Below are positions 40,481 through 51,689 of a stretch of DNA of 64,000 nucleotides, in pieces. The notes under the pieces are model-generated. The model was given only the letters and a program-made list of their open reading frames with translations, searched no databases and was not told where the DNA came from. Source of the stretch: Eledone cirrhosa (lineage: Eukaryota > Mollusca > Cephalopoda > Octopoda > Eledonidae); assembly GCA_964016885.1 (NCBI GenBank), contig OZ024743.1:348265894-348329893 (forward strand). The letters run 5' to 3'. Position numbers and translations under genes: made by a program. Within the stretch, counting starts at the first letter, position 1; each line of letters opens with the position of its first letter.

Positions 40481-43400
40481 ATGGCTGTACTCAGAATAGG
40501 CAGTATAAATGCACGTGGCCTGGGGTCATCTTGGAAGCAGGGTCACCTGCTCAATGACCTCAGGTCACTAAACATAGATGTGGTGGCCATCAGTGAAACC
40601 AGATCTCCGAGGCACGGGCCTTCGCACCGATCTTCGGCGGCTACGATGTATACGCATCTCCCAGCCGTCCAGGATCGGGGGGAGGGGTTGCCGTTCTTTT
40701 TCGGAGAGGCTTGGAACTCGCGATACCGGCCATCTTCCTGGACCCAGAAGGTAAGTCGGTGGTGCTGGACGTCACCGGCAGCGAAGGCAATGCTTTCAGG
40801 CTAGTAGCCGTCTACGCCCCAACAGGGGCAGGACGCCCAGATTTCTTCAGACGTCTAGAGACCTTTCTTGGAACGTCCCGCTCTTTAGTGTTAGTGGGCG
40901 ACTGGAACGGTATCTTGGATGCACGCTGGGATCGTGTGGGGCTAGTGGATAGGGGAGGGGGGTGCAAGAGCATCACCAACCTGCTCAGACGTTTTGAACT
41001 GTCTGACAGGTATCGACTGGATCACCCGAATGTGCCAATGTGGACATGGACAAACCGCATCGGGTCATCCAGATCGTATCTAGATAGGGTATTCTGCAGG
41101 GAACTAGATAAAGCAAGTATAAGTTGTCCACAATTTAAAATAGTCGACTACACAGCCCAGAAATTTGTGATCTGTGAGATCGACATAGACAGACTTGATA
41201 GATAAGGGCCTGGTTACTGGAAGCTGAACGCGTCTTTCCCGGCGCGCAAGGCCTACAGAGACCGGATTAGCGTATTAGTTAAGCGGGCGTTGATGGGAGC
41301 AGTCGTCAACAATAGGTGGTGGTTCGCCCTGAAAAGGGCAATTAAAGTAAAGTCGATTAGGTTTAGCAAAGGAGTAGTGATAGAGGAAAATAGAGTAGAG
41401 GGAGAGCTAGTCAGAAAGCTAGAAGAGGCGTTTTGGACAGGCATCCCAACCGACGTGCTTGCGGCGAGATTGGCACTCGACCAAACCAATTCTTCAACGC
41501 AAAACACGAAGGCTGCGTTGTCAGAGCTAGAGCGCGTGCTCTGAAACACGAGGGGACAAAAGCCGTCCAATGGGCCCGGGTGGCAGAGGTGCGACGTGGC
41601 AATAAAGCCACAATTTGGCCTTTGTCTGACCAAAACGGGTGCGTGATGCTCGAACATGAGCGGATGTGTGAAGCTTTTCAGCAGCACTTTGCTGAACTGT
41701 TCGGGAGCGGCGGCGGCCCGGATCGGGACTTGGACTTCAGTGCATACCTCGACGGACTGCCTCGGCTCTCGACGACCGCAGCACAGTGTTGCGAAAAGCC
41801 AATAACAGCCGGTGAATAACGGGAAGCGATGGCTAACTGCACAAGAGGTAAATCGCCAGGTTTAGATGGTCTGCCCTACGAGCTTTATGCATTTATGTCA
41901 GACTTGTTCGGTGACATCTTGGCAGACGTCTACTGCAACTGGCAGCAGAACGAGGGCATTCCCAGTTTTGTGAGCCGGGGAGCAGTGGCGCTGCTGAGGA
42001 AAACCCGAACAAGGGGGATGTTATTGATAATTTCAGGCCCATAACACTGCTAAACGCAGAGTTCAAGATTTTGGCCAAGGTGTTAGCAACGAGGTTGGCG
42101 CTTGTCGTCAAGGGTCTGGTGGGAGAGGCGCAGACATGCGCCATCCCGGACAGATCCATACACGACAACCTCCACCTCATGCGATACATCATAGAGAGGG
42201 TGGTTAAGGAACCTGGCACGGGTGGGGCCCTTATCAACTTGGATCAATCCAAAGAATTCGATAGGGTCGACCATCGGTACCTGGCGGCGGTCCTCGAGGC
42301 TGCCGGTTACGGGCCCGTTTTCAGGCGTTGGATCACAGCAATGTACAGCGACATCTGCTCAGTTGTGATGGTGAACGGTCACCTGTCGCAGCCGTTCAGC
42401 ATCATGCGCTCAGTCCGCCAGGGTTGTCCCCTCTCGTCCCTCTTGTACGTATTAGCACTCGAGCCGTTACTGCACAAACTGGTGGCGATGAGGGGCGTCC
42501 CACGCGAACTAGGATGCGGGAAATCCGAGTCGGCTTACGCTGACGACGTCACCGTGGTGGTGTCGAGCACCAGACACGTCCAGATGCTCGGCACCGCTCT
42601 CAAGGAATACGAAACGGTGACAGGAGCAAAGATAAACCAGGGAAAGTCGGTGGGCTTGCAGCTAGGCACCTGGAGAGGAAAGTCCATGCCGTCCGTCAGC
42701 GTCGTGGGGCGTTGGACGGACGGCCCGGTTAAATTGCTCGGGGTCTGGTTCGGACCGGACCTCCAGATGGAGAAAAACTGGAACGAGGTGACGAGCAGGG
42801 TGGCCTCCCTCACCCAGAAATGGGCTGAGAGGAAGCTGTCCCTGAAAGGCCGGGCGGAAGTGGCGAATGCGTACATCGCATCCGTCATCTGCTACCGCCT
42901 CACCGTCGTCCCTTGCTCCAGCCCAACTCTCACCAAAATAGAACGCCTCCTCTTCCGCTTTTTGTGGAAGGGACGCGCTCCCATGGTCAGACGATCCTTC
43001 TGCTGTCTACACCCATTGCGTGGAGGACTGGGCATGCCATAGCTGATGATGCGCAAACAAGCGCTGAGGTTGCGACATCTCTGGTGCTTCCTTGATGGTA
43101 AACGGGTGTGGTCGCCGTTCGCCAGGCACATTTTCCCACAGCTCGTCTCCTTGACGGAGCTGCAGTCCTGGGTCAGAAAAAGACTGAGGGATAGCGCTTG
43201 GAAACTGGAATGTCTCCAGGCACTCACTGCCCTCTCCCAGTTGGGCACTAGTATCGGTGGAATATCCACCTCGGCGTTCTATAGAGGACTAGTGGAGGGG
43301 AAGAGCGATGACGTTCTCGGAGATATCCTGGGCGTCTTAGAAGATCAGCTGCTTGCTCTCTTCCGGAGAACTTTCAGCCCGGGGCCTATGGATAACTTCC

Positions 43401-43901
43401 AAAAATCCCTGGCCTGGCAGTGCTACCGGAGAGCGCTGCCGGTTCGAGATAAGCTCTACAGGCACGGAAGTGCCGTCAGCCGAGCCTGTCTGAGATGCGC
43501 GCATAGCGACGAAACCTTTGTGCACGCACTCGTTCAGTGCCCGAGCATTGCTGACTTGTGGAGCTATGTCGAAAGTTGCTGTCATGTGTGGGACTGATCC
43601 GGTTGTCGACCGAGTCCATTGTGCAGATGGTCTCGCCATCTTCCTTTGAGGAGGAGGGCAGGCGGTTTTCATCTGCCTGGTGGCCATGGCGAAAGAGATT
43701 GTGTGGTGGACAAGGTTAAAAGGATTAAAGACAAACACTTTCCTCTTCGGCGAATCCCTGATTAACTTTTTCAAGTTTCACTTGAAGAGGAAAATCAGGG
43801 TGGAGAGGCAAGTGCTGCTTTCTAGCAAGTTTGTTGAAAGGTGGGTGAATGTAGCGAGAATGGTCCGAGTGAACGGGACCACTCTGAATATACGTCTGTA
43901 G
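40481..43901 (+). pseudogene. Copy B ORF2 (endonuclease-RT), several lesions
   Basis: ATG 40481 (MAVLRIGSINARGLG). A 1-nt loss near 40601 (AISETR) shifts frame. The rest of the endonuclease is open from 40711 (LVGDWNGIL, SSRSYLDRVF), but the catalytic pair is replaced: YTAQKF instead of YTDHKF. Stops occur at 41203 and 41817 with frameshifts near 41480 and 42003. RT from 42071 is clean: INLDQSKEFDRVDH, QGCPLSSLLY, AYADDVTVVV. TGG-to-TAG at 43040 interrupts it. The C-terminal CCHC (CLRCAHSDETFVHALVQC) is at about 43489-43545, and a final frameshift follows near 43590. ORF2 ends at 43901. Confidence 0.85.
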
Positions 43902-44188
43902 TTTGAGAGATGGAAAAATTGAGAGAGGGCGCTTGCCCTGGTAGTCAGGGAGGCCGTGGTCTTTTGTGTGGTTTTCGCCACGAGTAACCCTCGGAGGTTT
44001 CACCCCTATTGGGGAATTTTTCATTGTTTCAATTTTCAGTTTATTGTTTATATATATATATGTTTTATGTCTTTTTTCTTTTCTTATATAAATAATTAAA
44101 ATATTTACACGCACAAAACCCACGTCGTACCGTCCTGTTCCGTCTGTGATGTTTTTCTTGATGTCAGCACTTGTGGCCAATAAAGAAA

Positions 44189-44190
<2 letters not shown>
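43902..44190 (+). terminator. Copy B 3' UTR with hairpin and poly(A) signal
   Basis: CCCC-TATT-GGGG at 44003-44014; AATAAA at 44179-44184; terminal ATT array begins at 44191. Confidence 0.75.

Positions 44191-44241
<51 letters not shown>
44188..44241. repeat. (ATT)n array shared by copies B and C
   Basis: About 18 uninterrupted ATT units, forming the tail of B and the 5' flank of C. Confidence 0.95.
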
Positions 44242-44448
44242 GGCGACCTACGTAGTAAATCGTATCATCGTGAGCTCCGCAAGGGTTTGTTATTTCCGTT
44301 TGTTAAAAATTGCCATTTATGGAAAATTTTATTGTTAACTGTTTATAAGCACACATACATTGTTTTCCGAAAAGGACACCCAAAAAGATTGGGGCCTTGT
44401 GCCCAAAATTTTAACTTTTATTATTATCCAAAAATTTCTTTGAAAAGA

Positions 44449-46415
44449 ATGGCTAATTCCCCTCTGCACGAAGCAGCTGAAAGCCTTCCTCACAAAATAA
44501 CACCTCACACCGACACCACCATTGTAAATGTTACTACGTTTGCCAACACAAAAAAAAATATAAGCAGTAGCAATATTTTAAATTTGTCTCCGGCAGACAT
44601 TCATTTCCCGCCATTACCAATGACTGCAGGTGTTAAAACCTCCACCACCACCACCACCGCGACAACCACCACCCCCACCACCACCGCGACAACAGAAACA
44701 AAAGAAGAAAAAATAAATTAACTCGTGATGTCGAAATGAAATCAAGCAAAATGGACTCTTCCGCACCAAAGACGACTGACGTCACCACCACCACAACTGA
44801 AACTAAAATTAATATTAACACAAATAACGATAGCAACAACAACAACAATGACATTATAAAACCGATCCTGAGTTTCGCCATAGTAGCAAAACAATTTGAA
44901 GCATTCACGGTAACTCAAGACGATTTAGAAAATGCCAAACACATGGTAAAGAAAAATGGGTACAGGGTCAGCCTCACCCCCCCCACCTAATAAAATGGAG
45001 CATCGGCGCCTATGCACCGTGTCATATAGAACAATAAATGTAAAATCGCGCCGAGTGGAACGGGCATCCGAGTCCCAAATCCAAAAAGCTTTGGGATATG
45101 TGTGGGCAAGAAAAACCCACATCAGACGTGGGCAAAAGTATGGAACCGTGGATGTGTTCTTTGAAACACCAGAAGAAGCTAGAGAACACTCCATGGCCCC
45201 ATTAAAAAGTGACGACTTCACACTCGTCCCAAGCTATTGTGGCCAGAGACTCGTAAAGATCAGGGTGACCCACGTTCCACCGGCCATCGAAATTCCCTCG
45301 CTAATAGCGGCTGTCCTCGCCGGCATCGAAGCCAACACGAAAATAATAGCAATAGCAAAAGAAAAGCAGGAAAACTGGTCCGGATCTGGGATGGAGCTCC
45401 TAATCCAAGCGGACCAAAAAAGCATTGAGGAGATCCCAGAGGTAATAGACCTCACTGACGGCAGCCACCTCACGGTAATTGTCGAGGGCAGAAGACCTAG
45501 GTGTGTCATTTGTGGTGAAGGAACCCACCTAAGGGCTTTCTGCCCTCAGGTTAAAAGGTTGAGGCCACCTCTCCTACCCACCCCAGTGACACAACCATCA
45601 ACACCACCAGTAGCAGAGATGGCAGCAACAACTGTAGCAGCAACAACAGAAGCAACTATAACAGCAACAACCCCAGCAACAGTAGCAGAACCAACACCAC
45701 CACCACCCAACGCTTCAGAACTAGCACCAGCGCCTACACCATCCACCACACCACAACCAAAACTAACGGCTGTGGAGGATTTTCCACTCCCCGGCATATC
45801 ACAACTGGAGACAGATTGTGACGACGAGGAGTGGGAAACGATATCCGGAAAAAAAAAAGAAACCAAAAAAGAAAAAATTCTGTTCCTTCCCCCTCCAAAA
45901 ACAAAATACAGAGGGAAACAAATAAACTAAGAAACAAAAAAGTTAGGACAGATATGCCACCATCCACACCAGCATCACCAACCCCATCAACCCAAACACC
46001 AACACCATCACCATCATTAACTCCAACACCACCATCACCTACACCACAAAAGTCACCAAAATGCGAAACAGAAACAAACCCACAACAAACGCAAACAAAA
46101 CAAAACAACCAAAACGATACACACTACACAGCATTAAATTTGAACAACAAGCAATTATTACACTACATCCAACACAACACCAGCATCACAGAAAAAGACT
46201 ACACAACAACCCCAAAATTCACACCACCTCCACACATACAAATCACTCGCATCACACAGAAAACGTACGTGACACTAAAACAAAAATTCCCCAAAGACAT
46301 CGAAGACTTCCGACAAGCACTCTCCAGGAGGATTTATAAGGACATCCTTCCTGAGGAGGCCACAAGCAGTGAAAAGGATGGAAAAACCGTCCTTCCCCTA
46401 CGAGAAGTAAGGTAA
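44449..46415 (+). pseudogene. Copy C ORF1, split by homopolymer and low-complexity shifts
   Basis: ATG 44449 opens MANSPLHEAAESL and a Thr-rich tract, stopping at 44721. A second frame (44736-44990) runs through an Asn-rich tract to GYRVSLTPPT. There an 8-C run (44978-44985) shifts reading to the frame 44956-45930, with EHRRLCTVSYRTI, the conserved core, and an intact CCHC (CVICGEGTHLRAFC, near 45504-45545). That frame ends in SGKKKETKKE...RGKQIN. A -1 frame from the A-rich tract (45843-45880) stays open to 46415, through SPSKNKIQRE, a Pro/Thr linker and LKQKFPKDIEDFR...RRIYKDILPEE. This stop is 34 bases before ORF2. Confidence 0.8.
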
Positions 46416-46449
46416 GTGGTCTTTCCCATCTTTTCCACTCCTTTTCAAC

Positions 46450-49400
46450 ATGACCTCACTCAGAATAGGCAGCATAAATGCGCGTGGCTTGGGGTCGTCA
46501 TGGAAGCAGGGCCACCTGCTCAACGACCTCAGGTCACTAAACATAGATGTAGTGGCCATCAGCGAGACCAGAATCTCCGAAGCACAGGCTTTCGCACCGA
46601 TCTTCAGCGGCTACGATGTGTACGCATCTCCCAGCCGTCCGGGATCGGGGGGAGGAGTTGCTGTGCTTTTTCGGAGAGGTTTGGATCTTGCCATACGGGC
46701 CATCTTCCTGGACCCAGAAGGTAAGTTGGTGGTGCTGGACGTGACCAGCGGAGACGGGCAAGCTTTCAGGTTAGTGGCCGTCTATGCCCCGACAGGAGCA
46801 GGGCGGCCTGATTTCTTCCGGCGTCTGGAGACCTTTCTTGGAACGTCCCGCTCTTTAGTGTTAGTGGGCGACTGGAACGGGATCTTAGATGCACGCTTGG
46901 ATTGTGTGAGATTAGTGGATAGGGAAGGAGGGTGCAAGAGTCTCACCAACCTGCTCAGACATTTTGAACTGTCTGACAGGTACCGAATGGATTTCCCGAA
47001 TATAGCAATGTGGACTTGGACAAATCGCATAGGGTCATCCAGATCATATCTAGATAGAGTATTTTGTAGGGAAATAGATAGGTCTAGCATAGGCTGTCCA
47101 CAATTCAAGATAGTCAGCTACACGGACCACAAATTCGTGATCTGTGTGCTTGACTTACATAGGCTTCATAGACGAGGACCCGGCTACTGGAAGCTAAACG
47201 CGTCCTTACCAGCGCGCAAGGACTACAGAGATCGGATTAGCGAACTAGTTAAGCGGGCGTTGACGGGGGCCATCGTCAACAACAAGTGGTGGTTTGCTCT
47301 GAAAAGAGCAATTAGAATAGAGTCCATTAGGTTTAGTAAGACTTTAGCAATAGAGAAAAATAGAGCAGAGGGAGAATTAGTTAGAAAATTAGATGAGTCG
47401 CTTAGCAAAGGCATCGCGACCGACGTACTTGCGGCGAAATTGGCCCTTGACCAATTCTTCAATGCAAAGCACGAAGGCTGCGTTGTCAGAGCTAGGGTGC
47501 GTGCTCTCAGACACGAGGGGACGAAAGCCGTTCAATGGGCCCGAGTGGCGGAGGCGCGTCGTGGCAACAAAGCCACGATCCGGTCTTTGGTGGACCACGA
47601 CGGGCGCATGCTACTCGATCCCGGGCAAATGTGTGAAGCTTTTCAGCGACACTTCGCTCAACTGTTCGGGGGCAGTGGCGGGCCGGATCGAGGGATGGAC
47701 TTTAGTGTCTACCTCGACGGACTGCCGCGGCTTTCGGCCACTGAGGCGGAGTGTTGCAAAAAGCCGATAACAATCGCTGAAGTACGGGATGCAATGACTA
47801 GTTGCACAAGGGGTAAATCGCCTGGTTTGGATGGTCTGCCCTATGAACTTTACGTACAAATGCCAAACTTGTTCGGAGGCCTCTTGGCGGACGTCTACTG
47901 CAACTGGCAACAGAACGGGAGAATTCCCAGCTCTGTGAGCCGAGCAGCGGTGGCGCTGCTGAGAAAGGATCCGAACAAGGGGGATAACATAGATCATTTT
48001 AGGCCCATAACTCTGCTAAACACAGAGTTCAAGATTTTGGCCAAGGTGCTAGCAAGAGGTTGGCGCTTGTCGTTGGTGGTCTGGTGGGAGAGGCACAGAC
48101 ATGCGCCATTCCCGACAGATCCATCCACGACAACCTCCACCTCATGCGATACATCGTAGAGAGGGTACCTAGGGAACCTGGCACGGGTGGGTCTTTGATC
48201 AATTTAGATCAGTCGAAAGCCTTCGATAGGGTCGACCATCGTACCTAGCGGCAGTCCCGAGGGCGGCTGGCTTTGGGCCCGTCTTCAGAGGCTGGATCGC
48301 TGCCATGCACAGCGACATCTGCTCTGTAGTGAGAGTGAACGGTCATCTTTCGGAACAGTTCAACATCATGCGCTCGGTCCGCCAAGGATGTCCCCTCTCG
48401 TCCCTATTGTACGTATTAACTCTCGAGCCATTACTGCACAAACTGGAGACGTTGAGGGGGGTCCCGCGCGAACTAGGATGCGGAAGATCCGTGTCAGCAT
48501 ATGCCGACGATGTCACCGTAGTGGTGTCGAACGCCAAACACATCGAGGCGATCGGCACTACACTAAGAGAATACGAAGCGGTGACAGGAGCAATGATCAA
48601 CCAGGAAAAGTCAGTGGGCCTGCAGCTCGGCACCTGGAGAGGCAAGTCCATGCCGTCCAACAGCGTCGTCCGGCGCTGGACGGACGGACCGGTTAAATTG
48701 CTAGGGGTGTGGTTGGGTCCAGACCTCCAGACGGACAAAAACTGGGACGAGGTGACGAGCAGGGTGGCTTCTCTCACCCAGAAATGGGCCGAGAGGAAGC
48801 TATCCCTGAAAGGTCGAGCGGAGGTGGCGAATGCGTACATCGCATCCGTCATCAACTACCGCCTGACCGTCGTAACCTGTCCTAAGCCCCGCCTGAATGC
48901 GCTGGAGCGTTTGCTCTTTCGCTTCTTGTGGAAGGGACGCGCTCCGATGGTCAGGCGGTTCATCTGCTGTCAACACCCGCTACGTGGAGGGCTGGGCATG
49001 CCGTGGCTGATGATGCGCAGACACGCGCTCAGGCTACGACATCTCCACCTCTTCCTCGACGGTGATCAGGTGTGGTCGCCGTTTGCTAGACACGTTTTTC
49101 CCAAGCTCGTCTCCTTGACGGAGCTGCAGTCCTGGGTCAAGCGAAGACCGAGAGGGAGCGCTTGGAGACTGGAATGTGTTCAGGCGCTCACAGTCCTCGA
49201 CCAATCGGGCAATGTGATCGGTGGAAACTCCACCTTGGCGTTCTATAGGGGATTAGTGGAGGGGAAGAGCGACGACGTACTTGGAGAAACTCTAGGCGTC
49301 GACGAAAATCAACTAGCCAATCTCTTCGGAAGGACTTTCGGGCCGGGGCCTATGGACAACTTCCAGAAATCCCTGGCCTGGCAGTGCTACCGAGGAGCTT

Positions 49401-49867
49401 TGCCAGTTCGGGATAAACTCTACAGGCATGGAGGTGCCGTCAGCCGGGCATGTCCGAGATGCGCGCAGGGCGACGAAACCGTCCTGCACGCACTCGTCCA
49501 GTGTCCGAGCATTGCTGACTTGTGGGTTTATGTTGAACACCTGCTGTCACGTGTAGGACGGATCCAGCTATCAGCTGAGTCCATCGTGAGGATTGCCCCG
49601 CCCCCTTCCTTTAGCCGGGAAGGGCAGGCAGTTTTTATCTGTCTGGTGGCCATGGCGAAAGAGATAGTATGGTGGACACGTTTGAAAGGGCTGAAGACGA
49701 GCACTTACCTCTTCGGTGATGCCCTGAGTAACTTTTTCAAATTTCATCTGAAAAGGAAAATCAGGGTAGAGAGGGAAGTGCTCTCTTCCCAGCATTTTGT
49801 TGAAAGATGGGTGAGAGAAGCAAGTATGGCCCGAATGAATGGGCCTTCTCTGAGTATGTGTCTGTAA
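46450..49867 (+). pseudogene. Copy C ORF2 (APE endonuclease-RT-CCHC), two 1-nt deletions
   Basis: About 1,140 codons. Endonuclease residues present: N10, E39 (ISETRIS), D141/N143 (GDWNG), Y200-L-D202-R, D226-H227 (YTDHKF). The linker GPGYWKLN and RT fingers (CTRGKSPGLDGLPYEL, NFRPI-like) remain open to a 1-nt loss near 48056. Motif A (INLDQSKAFDRVDH) lies in the next frame until a second 1-nt loss near 48240. Then 48242-49867 is clean: QGCPLSSLLYVL, catalytic YADD (48500-48511), GPVKLLGVWLGP, and the C-terminal CCHC (49451-49504). All catalytic residues that I can identify are intact, so it decayed recently. Confidence 0.85.
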
Positions 49868-50110
49868 ATTAAAGGTGGAAAACTGGGAGAGGGCACTTGC
49901 CCTGGTGGTCAGGGCCACTGTGGTCTTTTAATGGGCTTTCTCCACAAATGTCCCTCGGAAGTCTCCCCCCTATTTGTGAATTTTTCTTTGTTATTTTATT
50001 TCATCCTCTGTTTTTTTTACACGCAGAAATGCCCATTTGTACCGTCCTGTATTGTCCTGTACTGTCCTTAATGTCTACTATATGTAAACCCTTGTGGTTA
50101 ATAAAGAAAA
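49868..50110 (+). terminator. Copy C 3' UTR and poly(A) signal
   Basis: AATAAA at 50100-50105. The usual hairpin is broken: CCCC-TATT is followed by TGTG at 49975-49978. Confidence 0.7.
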
Positions 50111-50153
50111 CATTATTATTATTATTATTATTACTATTATTATTATTATTATT
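50111..50153. repeat. (ATT)n array after copy C
   Basis: ATT units with one ACT interruption. It serves as tail of copy C and, on the opposite strand, as tail of an R4-like fragment. Confidence 0.9.
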
Positions 50154-50333
50154 ACAGTTGTATTTACCTTTCTTTATGTTCATACGAGTTATCACCAAGT
50201 CACAACCAGTGACCTCAAGAGACAACAAGGTCCGCCATGTTCAAGAAAGAACATATATACACACACATGCATCTTTAATTGTTTAGACTTGTGATGTACT
50301 TATGGGCAGTTCCCATTAGTACTATCTTTTGTA

Positions 50334-50336
<3 letters not shown>
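50154..50336 (-). mobile_element. R4-like LINE 3' end fragment, reverse
   Basis: The reverse complement of the 3' UTR of R4-like copy 1 (20355-20500), with the last coding bases. About 23 bases are deleted around the stop codon (compare 50510-50545). It is flanked by ATT arrays on both sides. Confidence 0.8.

Positions 50337-50366
<30 letters not shown>
50337..50366. repeat. (ATT)n array
   Basis: Pure ATT units between two reverse R4-like fragments. Confidence 0.9.
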
Positions 50367-51506
50367 AGTTGCATTTATCTTGCTTTCTGTTCATACGAGT
50401 TATCACCAAGTCACAACCAGTGACCTCAAGAGACAAGGTCCGCCATGTTCAAAAAAGAACATACATATTCACACATGCATCTTTAGTGTTTAGACTTGTG
50501 ATGTACTTATATTGACAGAATCTTCCTTAGTATATGGGCAGTTCCCATTAGTACTATCTTTTGTATTTCTCCTATACGCGGGTTTCCTGGGATTTGCGAT
50601 AAGTAATCATTAGACCCCTTAGGTATCATTCCCAGAGCGCCTACAACCACTGGTATTGTTTTAGTTCTCAATTTCCACATTTTTCCAATGTCTATCTCCA
50701 GGTCCTTATACTTGCTCAATTCGTCAAATGTTTTTATTGATACATTCTTGTCTATTGGAACAGACATATCAATTAGCAGGCATAACCTCTTTTGAAAGTC
50801 CTTCAATATTATATCAGGTCTATTTGCATCTATTTTTCGGTCTGTTTGGATGCTAAAGTTCCACAAGATTGAGATGTAATCTTTTTCAAGTATGGGAGGT
50901 GGTTGATGCTCCCACCAATTCTTTTGATGGGGCAGGTCAAAATGCTTACACATTATCCAATGTATGTATTGTGCAGCTCTGTCATGCCTGTTTCGGTATT
51001 CGGTTGGAGCTAAAGGACTGCACATTGAAATTATATGGTCAATGGTCTCTGGTTGTTTTTTGCATACACGGCATAATGGGCTGCATCCATTTTTTATTAT
51101 GTTGGCTTGGTAATTTTTTGTTGGCAGACACTGATCTTGTGCTGATATAATCAGTCCTTCAGTCTCCGATTTCAGTCCAGAGGATGCCAACCACTGATGG
51201 GTTAAAGTTTTGTCAACATCAGGATTGTTAGCTCGCTCTGGGTATTTTCCATACAGAGGCTTTTCTTGCCATTTCTTAGCCAGTTTCTGTAGCAGTTCTT
51301 TCTTTGCAGTTACTTTTACCTGCTTTGCTTTTTCTGTGTTTTCCATTTCAGCAGTAACTGGGACTTCTGAAATGTGTAGTCCATTACCGTATCTTTGTGC
51401 ATCTTTTGTAATGGAATATGATCTTTTGATGCTTTCGTGTTTCAAAACGAGTTTGATCATCCAATCATGTGATTCCCTTAGATATGTAGATAATCCAATT
51501 GTTGCA
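50367..51506 (-). pseudogene. R4-like LINE C-terminal endonuclease half, reverse
   Basis: Read on the minus strand, the frame is open from the 5' edge (51506) to the stop at 50507. It covers the equivalent of 19365-20354 in copy 1 without frameshift. CCHC (CRVCKKQPETIDHIISMC) and nuclease strand RPDIILK...LLIDMSVPID are intact. The 3' UTR follows to 50367 and then (ATT)n. It is inactive only because the RT is missing. Its truncated 5' end is fused to the truncated 5' end of copy D, which points the other way. Confidence 0.85.
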
Positions 51507-51689
51507 CCGACACCACCATTGTAAATATTACTACGTTTGCCAACACTAAAAATATAAGAAGTAGCAATATTTTAAATTTGTCTCTGGCAGACATTCATTT
51601 CCCGCCATTACCAATGACTGCAGGTGTTAAAGCCGCCACCACCACCACCACCACCACGACAACCCCCACCCCCACCACCACAGCGACAA

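Larger units (their letters stand above)
38131..44190 (+). mobile_element. Tx1-like non-LTR retrotransposon, copy B (full length)
   Basis: Both ends are present: GGTTGGTG after (ATT)n at the 5' side and TTGTGGCCAATAAAGAAATC before (ATT)n at the 3' side. A 214-base 5' UTR precedes an intact ORF1. ORF2 has several lesions. Its 3' ATT array is shared with the start of copy C, so two full-length copies are joined head to tail with only the repeat between them. Confidence 0.85.
44242..50110 (+). mobile_element. Tx1-like non-LTR retrotransposon, copy C (full length, best ORF2)
   Basis: It starts GGCGACCTACG right after (ATT)n; copy E starts with the related GGCGACAGAC. ORF1 lies at 44449-46415, ORF2 at 46450-49867, and the 3' UTR ends TTGTGGTTAATAAAG and (ATT)n. 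It is closest to copy D along both ORFs. With two 1-nt deletions in ORF2 and short homopolymer slips in ORF1, it is the least damaged complete copy. Confidence 0.85.
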
